Source: Bacteroidales bacterium
GTDB lineage: Bacteria; Bacteroidota; Bacteroidia; Bacteroidales; Muribaculaceae
Direction: 5' to 3'
DNA: 5,087 bases
Assembly: GCA_019415705.1 (NCBI GenBank)
Contig: DXYS01000012.1
Coordinates: 22,800 to 27,886 of the forward strand
Notes under the pieces: model-generated
Told to the model about the DNA's origin: nothing
Database searches by the model: none
What the model saw: only the letters and a program-made list of their open reading frames with translations
Position numbers and translations under genes: made by a program
Shown here: in pieces, positions 1 through 5,087 of the stretch
How the letters are laid out: the number at the start of each line of letters is the position of its first letter
Position numbering within the stretch: position 1 is the first letter of the stretch

Positions 1-35
1 CCTCCATATACCGAGGCCTGATATGCTCGCGCCAC

Positions 36-136
36 TACGCGGCTACGACCGCTAATGCGGACGACACGCGGCCGCTGTTTTTGCGTATTATACATGCCGC
101 CGCTCGCTGCTCTCGCTTTGGCATGTCCCTACATTT
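36..136. repeat. Degenerate second copy of the REPIN-like element (copy A)
   Basis: GTATTATACATGCC (85-98) and GTCCCTACATTT (125-136) are identical to 695-708 and 725-736 of copy B and lie in the same order and orientation. Similarity also covers GGCCGC before the T-rich stretch (70-75 against 679-684). Here the right arm folds as ACATGCC (92-98) with GGCATGT (120-126), behind a minus-strand GTAG (132-129). The left arm has lost the AAATGTAGGGAC head but keeps a hairpin in the equivalent place, CCGC-TAAT-GCGG (49-60). The right arm is clear; the left boundary is approximate. Confidence 0.55.
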
Positions 137-184
137 CAATTGGTTACGAGTATGGACGTTGTGTGAGGGTGCGCGAAAAGACGT

Positions 185-499
185 TTATTTCTTCTTTTTC
201 TTAGGGAAAGGCAGAGCTTCCCAAAGAATAGAGATTACTTCGCGCGCTTTGCGTTGGTCTGAGAGGTCAAGAATATAACCCTCCTTGGCACCTTCGTAAG
301 CACATCCTGTTTCCGCATCTGCCATAAGCGGCGCGATGCAGTCAAGCTTTTTAATGAAAGCATTGTTATCGCAAGCTGTGATGACGCATTTTTCATTTAC
401 ATATATGACATAGTCGCCCATCATCTTGCGCGAGCGAACTTCACCGAGTGGAGCAAGGACTTCACAAATAAAGTCAATATATTCTGTGGTGCAGGACAT
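185..499 (-). CDS. TfoX/Sxy N-terminal domain protein
   Basis: The 104-residue protein consists of essentially one TfoX_N domain. The family is named after TfoX/Sxy, which acts with CRP to induce competence genes in Gammaproteobacteria. Stand-alone Bacteroidales members have no established role, so a competence function should not be assumed. The conserved core is visible: APLGEVRSRKMMGDYVIYVN (16-35) corresponds to the family's G-x-V-x-x-R-x-MFG-x-Y-x-x-Y pattern, followed by a strand-rich region (38-50) and YEGAKEGYILDL (68-79). The C-terminus PFPKKKKK (97-104) is a lysine tail like those I recall in Bacteroidales relatives; it could aid nucleic-acid binding. The first Met gives a normal family N-terminus, which supports the start at 499. 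The second, C-terminal domain of full-length Sxy is absent. The gene is bracketed by two copies of a REP-like element. Confidence 0.85.
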   Translation of the reverse strand: MSCTTEYIDFICEVLAPLGEVRSRKMMGDYVIYVNEKCVITACDNNAFIKKLDCIAPLMADAETGCAYEGAKEGYILDLSDQRKAREVISILWEALPFPKKKKK

Positions 500-503
500 A
501 CTG

Positions 504-511
504 CAAAGTTA
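504..511 (-). promoter_or_regulatory. Candidate -7 promoter box before the TfoX-like gene
   Basis: On the minus strand TAACTTTG (511-504) matches the Bacteroidetes -7 consensus TAnnTTTG. The expected -33 TTTG is poorly matched: GCTG at 534-531, with a 19-base spacer, is the best candidate. The box ends only four bases before the ATG at 499, so transcription from it would give an almost leaderless mRNA. Confidence 0.35.
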
Positions 512-587
512 TGAATAATATGCAAGGTTTCAGCGGAATACTTCGAAGTAATTGATGCGGATGATTTTAATGGGTTACAAGATGGTG

Positions 588-627
588 AGCGCCGTAGGCG
601 CGTCAGTGCTGCAGGGCGCTTGTTTTT
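588..627 (+). terminator. Possible stem-loop with T-run (plus strand)
   Basis: AGCGCC (588-593) pairs perfectly with GGCGCT (615-620) and is followed by TGTTTTT (621-627), which resembles an intrinsic terminator for plus-strand transcription. A shorter competing hairpin, GCGCC-GTA-GGCGC (589-601), uses the same left arm. No plus-strand gene ends here, the loop of the longer stem is 21 bases, and the T-run is interrupted. It may be a relic or part of the repeat-rich spacer and not a working terminator. Confidence 0.25.
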
Positions 628-643
628 GAGGAGGATGCGCAAA

Positions 644-736
644 AAATGTAGGGACGTGCCATCCGGCACGTATGACTTGGCCGCCATATTTTGAGTATTA
701 TACATGCCGGGGCTCGCGCCGAGCGTCCCTACATTT
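644..736. repeat. REPIN-like palindromic element (copy B)
   Basis: The outer arms are a perfect 12-base inverted repeat: AAATGTAGGGAC at 644-655 and GTCCCTACATTT at 725-736. Each arm contains GTAG (648-651 on plus; 729-732 read on minus), followed within a few bases by a hairpin. On the left the hairpin is CGTGCC-ATCC-GGCACG (655-670). On the right it is GCTCG-CGC-CGAGC (712-724). GTAG-headed hairpins in inverted pairs are the known architecture of REP/REPIN elements mobilised by RAYT (Y1-type) transposases. No transposase lies in the window. The classification rests on architecture alone; genome copy number would decide it. Confidence 0.65.
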
Positions 737-769
737 AGTGAGTTACGAACCGTGAGATCCCTGACGCGT

Positions 770-1822
770 TTATTTAGCGATTTTAGATTGAATAGCTGAC
801 ATGGCTTTATGGTAGTTATCCTTGATGTCTCCGGCTTTCAAAATACCGTTGTCAAATAATCGAATAAGAAAATCATTAAATGATTCATTAGGGATACGAT
901 TAGGCAGATTTACATATATTATCGGCGCTAATACCAGACTGCCTTCAACGTATTGTGAAAATTCATCAAAAACATTTTGATTATCTCTAATTCCTAACTT
1001 ATGAGATATAAATACTTCGGCAGCAACGACGAAAGCCTCGTTTCTGCCTTCGCCATGTTTTTGTGCCATATCCTCTTTACTTCTATAAAATGAATCACTG
1101 TCAAGTTCGCCGAGCTTCTCCATAAGTTCAGGGGAAATGTGGAGATTATGTAAATTTTCGTGAATATAAATATTCATAAAATTTAATCTCAGCTGTTTTT
1201 CTATTTCAGGATTTAGAATAAGTGGAGTGCAGCAAAATGATTCATCTGAAAGATTAAAAGCATTTTCAATATTCAGAATATATATTTTGGATTGGGCATC
1301 AGATAAAGATTCAGGTGAGAAAAACTCGGCAAGACTTTGGTTTATGTTGTTAAGTAAGTCCTTATTCAGATTATAGTTGTCAATATGTGCTTTCAATTTT
1401 GGATAAATTGTATTATCCCAATAATCTGAATACCCATGTTCAACCAATTTATGACAGATATACGAAAGCTGAGTTTGAACCGAAAGGATGCCTTTCGCCC
1501 ATTCGACATCGCGAGCAACGCTATCTAAATGCTGAATTGTGAACAGGCATTTTGTAATATTGTCTTTATCGCCGTGTATTTCAGAATAAAGATTGCAAAG
1601 TTTTGAGGCACTGCAATTAGAATTAACGTCGGAAATATTGGCGATAAAGATGGAATCAGAACATAGTTCTGCGAACTGTGGATCATCTTTAATCCGGTCG
1701 ATATATTGAGGCAAACATAATAAATCGAAAGATTTAGATGTGTTAAAAACCTCGCCATAAGAAATGCTCCACGGGAGCAAAGCATATATTATAATCGTAA
1801 GGAGCCGAAATAGATGATTCAT
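770..1822 (-). CDS. Exported putative zinc metallopeptidase, uncharacterised (HENLH motif)
   Basis: I do not recognise this gene by name. From the ATG at 1822 the product has 350 residues. It begins with a convincing signal peptide: a basic MNHLFR, a hydrophobic core to about residue 18, and a likely cleavage after SYG (21-23). HENLH (221-225) fits the HExxH zinc motif, preceded by a hydrophobic strand (NFMNIYI). NEAFVVAAE (261-269) offers Glu262 or Glu269 as a third ligand, a gluzincin-like layout. Eight cysteines lie between residues 36 and 198, ahead of the motif, and could form disulfides in the periplasm. The layout recalls DUF4932-type Bacteroidetes proteins, but that is a guess. The frame is open further upstream to an ATG at 1927, but that extension is pyrC antiframe sequence. 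An ATG at 1843 is possible, overlapping pyrC by 10 bases. The gene is markedly AT-rich next to its GC-rich neighbours, suggesting transfer. Catalysis is inferred from the motif only. Confidence 0.75.
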   Translation of the reverse strand: MNHLFRLLTIIIYALLPWSISYGEVFNTSKSFDLLCLPQYIDRIKDDPQFAELCSDSIFIANISDVNSNCSASKLCNLYSEIHGDKDNITKCLFTIQHLDSVARDVEWAKGILSVQTQLSYICHKLVEHGYSDYWDNTIYPKLKAHIDNYNLNKDLLNNINQSLAEFFSPESLSDAQSKIYILNIENAFNLSDESFCCTPLILNPEIEKQLRLNFMNIYIHENLHNLHISPELMEKLGELDSDSFYRSKEDMAQKHGEGRNEAFVVAAEVFISHKLGIRDNQNVFDEFSQYVEGSLVLAPIIYVNLPNRIPNESFNDFLIRLFDNGILKAGDIKDNYHKAMSAIQSKIAK

Positions 1823-1833
1823 AACCGGTTTAT

Positions 1834-3195
1834 TTATTTGCATTGGCCCGGGTTGAAGCGCAGGGGCATCGCCCGGGGGGTGTTGGTGAGGGTGCCGTGG
1901 TCGTAGGCGGGGCGGCCGTTGACCCATGTGGTGAGGACGCGGTGTGAGGTGGTGCAGCCGTCAAGCGGAGTCCAGCCGCAGAGGCTTAGCACCTCGCTGT
2001 CAGTGATTGTATGCGGCTCGCAGCGCTCAACGAGCACGAGGTCGGCGTAACACCCTGAGGCGATGCGTCCGCGGCGGTCGATGCGCAGCAGTGTGGCGGG
2101 ATTGGCGGCCATGGCACGAGCGGCGATGACAGGACCGAAAAGGTCGAGCGTAACGGGCAGCGAGAACTGCACGAGCGGCGCGCCCGATGCGGCTTTAAAC
2201 AGGTCGCCTGCCTTATCGGCGGGCAGGTGCGGCGCATGGTCGGTAGCGATGACGTCGATGAGGCCTGTGGCGAGTGCATCGCGCAGGGCCGCGCGGTCGG
2301 CGGCGGTCTTGACGGCGGGATTCATCTTGATGCGCGAGCCGTGTGAGGCGTAGTCGGCGTCGGTCCAGAACAGATGGTGGGGCGACACCTCGGCCGTGAT
2401 TTTTTTGTCGGACAGCGGCGTTGTCGCCGGCTCGAGCAGGCCGAGTTCGGCGGCGGTGGTCAGATGTGCGATATTGAGGTGTGCACCGTAGCGGCGCGCG
2501 AGTCTGACAGCGCGCTCCGAGGCTTTGACGCAGGCCTCGGCGGGGCGCAGCTCGCTGTGGAGGCTGACGGGGACGTCGCTGTCGCCGTAACGGGCCTTGA
2601 TGGCGGAGCGGGCGGCGGCGATTGTGGCCTCGTCCTCAGCATGGACTGTGATTAGGGCCGGCGCGGCCTCAAAAAGACGGCTGAGCGCACGCTCGTCGTC
2701 GAAAAGCATGCCGCCGGTCGATGAGCCCATGAAGAGTTTGATGCCGGCCACAGAGCTGTAGTCGGCGCTGAGTATATCGTCGAGATTGTCGGCCGTCGCG
2801 CCGATATAAAACGAGTAATTGGCTAACGAATCCTTGGCGGCAATGGCGCGTTTCTGCTCTAAAGCTTCTAAGGTGACGGTCTGCGGCACACAGTTGGGCA
2901 TGTCGACGTATGATGTCACGCCGCCGGCTACGGCCGCGCGGCTCTCGGAGGCGATGGTGGCCTTGTGAGTCAGGCCCGGCTCGCGGAAGTGGACGTGCAT
3001 GTCGATGGCGCCGGGCATCAGATAGGCGCCGCGTGCGTCGACAATGCGGTCAGCGGCTGCCATGACGGCTGCGTCGGGCTCGCCTTCAGAGACTGAGGCG
3101 ATAGTGTCGCCGTCGATGACGACAAAGCCTGTAAAGGGTGCGCGGTCATCGACACCGGTGACGACCGCAGCGTTGTAAATCAGTGTTTTGCTCAT
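1834..3195 (-). CDS. pyrC: Dihydroorotase
   Basis: The enzyme catalyses reversible cyclisation of N-carbamoyl-L-aspartate to L-dihydroorotate, the third step of de novo pyrimidine synthesis in the cytoplasm. The 453 residues fit the usual length of Bacteroidetes dihydroorotases in the amidohydrolase superfamily. The signature DMHVHFREPG (65-74) supplies metal ligands His67 and His69 and the substrate-binding Arg71. Lys153 in IKLFMGSSTGG is a plausible carboxylated bridging lysine. His185 and His244 fit the remaining metal-binding histidines. IATDHAPH (316-323) carries the catalytic Asp319, and IKMNPAVK (289-296) matches the substrate-binding segment. The C-terminal ADLVLVE and WVNGRPAY strands complete the small beta-domain. 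All key residues seem present, so it should be active and not a PyrC-like pseudo-enzyme. The ATG shares bases with the upstream TGA (ATGA), indicating translational coupling to the mannose synthase. The gene is GC-rich. Confidence 0.95.
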   Translation of the reverse strand: MSKTLIYNAAVVTGVDDRAPFTGFVVIDGDTIASVSEGEPDAAVMAAADRIVDARGAYLMPGAIDMHVHFREPGLTHKATIASESRAAVAGGVTSYVDMPNCVPQTVTLEALEQKRAIAAKDSLANYSFYIGATADNLDDILSADYSSVAGIKLFMGSSTGGMLFDDERALSRLFEAAPALITVHAEDEATIAAARSAIKARYGDSDVPVSLHSELRPAEACVKASERAVRLARRYGAHLNIAHLTTAAELGLLEPATTPLSDKKITAEVSPHHLFWTDADYASHGSRIKMNPAVKTAADRAALRDALATGLIDVIATDHAPHLPADKAGDLFKAASGAPLVQFSLPVTLDLFGPVIAARAMAANPATLLRIDRRGRIASGCYADLVLVERCEPHTITDSEVLSLCGWTPLDGCTTSHRVLTTWVNGRPAYDHGTLTNTPRAMPLRFNPGQCK

Positions 3196-3971
3196 TTCGA
3201 AACGCCGTCGGCCGGCAGTTTGTAGTCTTTAAAGAAGCTGTTCCATTTCAGGCGGATGACTCCTATGACGGCCTCGCCGAAGATGCCGCTGTTCATCTTG
3301 CTTACGCCGAGCACACGGTTGACAAAGATGATGGGCACCTCGACGACCTTGAAGCCGAACTTATAGGCCGTGAATTTCATCTCAATCTGGAACGCATAGC
3401 CCTTGAACTTGATGGCGTCCAAGTCGATGGCCTCGAGGACGCGGCGGCGGTAGCAGACAAATCCGGCCGTGGTGTCGCAGATTTTCATGCCCGTGACTAT
3501 GCGCACATATTTTGAGGCAAAGTATGACATCAGCACACGTCCCATCGGCCAGTTGACCACGTTGACGCCCGTCACATAGCGTGAGCCTACGGCCACATCG
3601 GCGCCGTTGACGGCAGTGGCCTCGTAGAGCTTCATCAGGTCGGCGGGATTGTGTGAGAAGTCGGCGTCCATCTCGCAGATATAGTCATAACCGTTATCCA
3701 AGGCCCATTTGAAGCCCGTGATATAGGCGGTGCCGAGACCTAATTTGCCGCTGCGCTCAATCATGTTGACGCGGCCGGGATATTCCGCTATCTTATCGCG
3801 GACTATGCCGGCTGTGCCGTCGGGCGAATTGTCGTCGATGACGAGCACATCAAAGCGGTGGGGCAACGCCATGACCGCGTCAATGATGGCGGCGGCGTTC
3901 TCACGCTCGTTATACATGGGGATAATGACTAATGCGTCAGATTTCTGAGCTACGGCGGCTGACTGGTCCAT
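3192..3971 (-). CDS. Polyprenol monophosphomannose synthase (DPM1-like GT2 glycosyltransferase)
   Basis: The 259-residue protein is predicted to transfer mannose (or a related sugar) from a GDP-sugar to a polyprenyl phosphate at the inner face of the cytoplasmic membrane, making a lipid-linked sugar donor. It has a GT-A fold of the dolichol-phosphate mannose synthase type. Visible motifs are IIPMYNERENA (16-26) at the start of the nucleotide-binding fold, VIDDNSPDGT (44-53), the metal-binding DADFSH (102-107), GSRY (129-132), DTTAGF (166-171) and RVLGVSKM (219-226). There is no C-terminal transmembrane pair, so it resembles the short soluble or peripheral bacterial and DPM1-like form. The start at 3971 fits the promoter and leaves a short N-terminal extension before the fold; the next Met (residue 19) lies inside the first motif. 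The stop overlaps the start of pyrC. The family is secure; the precise sugar and acceptor are inferred. Confidence 0.93.
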   Translation of the reverse strand: MDQSAAVAQKSDALVIIPMYNERENAAAIIDAVMALPHRFDVLVIDDNSPDGTAGIVRDKIAEYPGRVNMIERSGKLGLGTAYITGFKWALDNGYDYICEMDADFSHNPADLMKLYEATAVNGADVAVGSRYVTGVNVVNWPMGRVLMSYFASKYVRIVTGMKICDTTAGFVCYRRRVLEAIDLDAIKFKGYAFQIEMKFTAYKFGFKVVEVPIIFVNRVLGVSKMNSGIFGEAVIGVIRLKWNSFFKDYKLPADGVSK

Positions 3972-4008
3972 TTGTGTTAAAAGACGGTAGCGGTTGTTTT
4001 ATAATCCG

Positions 4009-4040
4009 CAAAATTATACAAAATCCGACAGAATTTCAAA
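4009..4040 (-). promoter_or_regulatory. Bacteroidetes-type sigma promoter for the mannose synthase-pyrC unit
   Basis: Read on the minus strand, TTTG lies at 4040-4037 and TAATTTTG at 4016-4009, separated by exactly 20 bases. This matches the known Bacteroides consensus (-33 TTTG, 19-21 base spacer, -7 TAnnTTTG) at every fixed position. Transcription would start near 4004, giving a leader of roughly 33 bases before the ATG at 3971. The promoter sits in the gap behind the fucosidase stop, so the downstream genes can be transcribed independently of the fucosidase. No Shine-Dalgarno sequence is visible before the ATG, only an A/T-rich run, as is usual in this phylum. Confidence 0.8.
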
Positions 4041-4067
4041 ACAATGTTTCGCGGTGTTGGCCGTCAG

Positions 4068-5087
4068 TCAGCGACGCGTGTCGATATCGTCGGCAAACGT
4101 CAGCTCGATTACCATATCTACCGTGCCCGCAGGCTTGTGGCCTGGCTTGAGAATGATGCCGTCAGGAGTGCTCCGGAACTCGACTTTGTCGCCTCCGGCA
4201 AACATCTTGGCCGATTTGAGCTTATTGCCTGTGTAGGGCACGAACAGCGGCCCCTCGACGTCGTTGAGCACATGGACATACATTGTCTTGCCGCGATGGG
4301 TGGTTACACCCCACTCGTGCTCGTTGACGGCGCCGGAGCGCACGCCCTTTACTGTCGGGCCGTAGGTCGCCATCCACTCACCCATGGCGCGCAGCGAGCT
4401 CACGGCCTCGCCGGGCAGAGTACCGTCAGGACGCGGGCCGATGTTGAGAAGCAGATTTGCGTCCTTGCCGGCGGTCTCGACGAGCATGCGTATCAGCGTC
4501 TCGGGCGCTTTCCATGCGCGGTCAGTCGGGATATAGCCCCAGTTGCCGTTCATCGTCTGGCATGTCTCCAAAGGCAGCGCGCTGACCTCGGCGCCTGAGA
4601 ATCCGGCGAAATTTTCGCCGGGTTTGTCGCGCTCAAAAATCTGTATGTCTTCGCCGGGGTAGGGAGCAATGTGGTGGTTTGAGCCGACGAGACACGAGGG
4701 CTGCAGCGAGTGGATGAGCTCATACTGATGCTCGAGATTCCAGATGCGCGCGGTCTCGTCGTTGTCCTTGCCCTTTTTGTCCCAAAGACCGTCATACCAG
4801 ATTGCGCCGATAGGGCCGTAGTTGGTGAGAAGCTCTGTCAGCTGGGCGTCCATAAACGTCAGGTAGTCTTCCCATTTGCCGTCTAATTTGCGACCGGTCC
4901 GATGTCCTGTGCCGCCGAGTGGGGTATAGTCGTCGCGTCCCCAGTCGACCTGTGAATAGTACAGATGCAGTTTGAGTCCGTGACGCTCGCAGGCGTCGGC
5001 CAACTCCTTGATGACGTCGCGTTTGAAGGGCGTGGCGTCAATGATGTCATAGTCAGAGGCCTTGGTGTCAAACATCGAGAAGCCGTC
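4068..5087 (-). CDS. Alpha-L-fucosidase, GH29 family (5' end outside window)
   Basis: This enzyme hydrolyses terminal alpha-L-fucose from glycans such as mucin or milk-type oligosaccharides. GH29 enzymes are retaining hydrolases and in gut Bacteroidales are normally periplasmic or surface-exposed. The frame stays open to the window edge, where it reads DGFSMFDTKASDYDI, the conserved segment that normally follows a KHHDGF-type motif. The gene is therefore cut at its N-terminus, and the ATG at 5075 is internal. Numbering from that Met, the TIM-barrel core contains IWYDG, whose Asp95 matches the family's catalytic nucleophile. TCQTMNGNWGY (171-181) and LLLNIGPRPDG (208-218) are also typical. The acid/base residue is less certain; Glu170 or Glu148 are candidates. 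Residues from about 245 form a short beta-rich C-terminal domain. The signal peptide cannot be seen. The stop lies 96 bases before the next gene, which has its own promoter. The family call is secure; the exact linkage specificity is unknown. Confidence 0.95.
   Translation of the reverse strand, partial: DGFSMFDTKASDYDIIDATPFKRDVIKELADACERHGLKLHLYYSQVDWGRDDYTPLGGTGHRTGRKLDGKWEDYLTFMDAQLTELLTNYGPIGAIWYDGLWDKKGKDNDETARIWNLEHQYELIHSLQPSCLVGSNHHIAPYPGEDIQIFERDKPGENFAGFSGAEVSALPLETCQTMNGNWGYIPTDRAWKAPETLIRMLVETAGKDANLLLNIGPRPDGTLPGEAVSSLRAMGEWMATYGPTVKGVRSGAVNEHEWGVTTHRGKTMYVHVLNDVEGPLFVPYTGNKLKSAKMFAGGDKVEFRSTPDGIILKPGHKPAGTVDMVIELTFADDIDTRR

Larger units (their letters stand above)
500..769. other. 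Intergenic spacer between the putative protease and the TfoX-like gene
   Basis: This stretch of about 270 bases contains no supportable gene. From high to low coordinates it holds a short 3' flank of the protease gene (737-769), a REPIN-like palindromic element (644-736), a GC-rich hairpin region with a following T-run on the plus strand (588-627), and a candidate promoter for the TfoX-like gene (504-511). An open frame of 94 codons on the minus strand (705-421) crosses it but overlaps both the repeat and the TfoX-like gene and has no recognisable protein features. Confidence 0.7.

Noticed and set aside
1..55. Possible 3' end of a plus-strand gene at the left edge, with a stop at 53-55 in one frame
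   Set aside because: Only about 17 codons are available, no motif is recognisable, and other frames also stop nearby, so coding cannot be supported.
36..75. CRISPR-like or tandem-repeat array suggested by repeated GCGG blocks
   Set aside because: The blocks are short, irregularly spaced and not identical; they are explained by small hairpins in the degenerate repeat copy.
81..278. 65-codon plus-strand open frame
   Set aside because: It starts inside the degenerate repeat and lies antisense to the end of the TfoX-like gene; the translation has no recognisable features.
421..705. 94-codon minus-strand open frame
   Set aside because: It overlaps the TfoX-like gene in another frame, runs through the palindromic repeat, and shows no protein-like motif.
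712..724. Hairpin as an intrinsic terminator for the putative protease transcript
   Set aside because: The minus-strand stem is GC-rich and close to the stop, but no T-run follows it; it is better explained as one arm of the palindromic element.
1823..1927. N-terminal extension of the putative metallopeptidase from the ATG at 1927
   Set aside because: The extra residues are Pro/His/Arg-rich sequence read in a second frame of pyrC, and they would bury a good signal peptide that begins at the ATG at 1822.
1986..2655. Several open frames on both strands within pyrC
   Set aside because: They are shadow frames of a GC-rich gene with low-complexity Ala/Arg/Pro/Ser translations; pyrC itself is complete with all motifs.
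4044..4598. 184-codon plus-strand open frame antisense to the fucosidase gene
   Set aside because: The fucosidase frame has unambiguous family motifs throughout this span; the antisense frame has none.

Overview
The window looks like the chromosome of a gut Bacteroidales bacterium, probably Muribaculaceae-like. Four things point there: a GH29 alpha-L-fucosidase (glycan foraging), starts that lack Shine-Dalgarno sequences and sit behind A/T-rich leaders, a near-perfect Bacteroidetes-type promoter (TTTG-N20-TAATTTTG), and a Bacteroidales-style TfoX-like protein with a poly-lysine tail. The genus is an inference. All five supported genes are on the minus strand, so transcription runs from high to low coordinates.

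In transcription order, 5087-4068 is a GH29 alpha-L-fucosidase whose N-terminus lies beyond the window. A 96-base gap (3972-4067) holds a clear Bacteroidetes promoter. It drives a two-gene unit: a GT2 polyprenol-phosphate mannose synthase (3971-3192), whose stop overlaps the start of dihydroorotase pyrC (3195-1834) in an ATGA. Only 11 bases after pyrC comes an AT-rich gene (1822-770) for an exported protein with an HENLH zinc-metallopeptidase motif. Its base composition is strikingly unlike the GC-rich genes before it, so it looks acquired.

The stretch 500-769 is a non-coding spacer. It contains a palindromic element (644-736) with the architecture of a REPIN: two inverted GTAG-headed hairpins. 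Beyond it is a small TfoX N-terminal-domain gene (499-185), followed by a second, more degenerate copy of the same element (about 36-136) in the same orientation. The TfoX-like gene is therefore bracketed by direct copies of a REP-like element.

Functionally this is a mixture. There are housekeeping genes (pyrimidine synthesis and lipid-linked mannose donor synthesis), a glycan-degrading enzyme, and an accessory flank made of the AT-rich putative protease, the REP-like repeats and the TfoX-like gene. No CRISPR array, tRNA, rRNA or intact transposase is visible. The most interesting items are the REPIN-like elements and the uncharacterised putative metallopeptidase.
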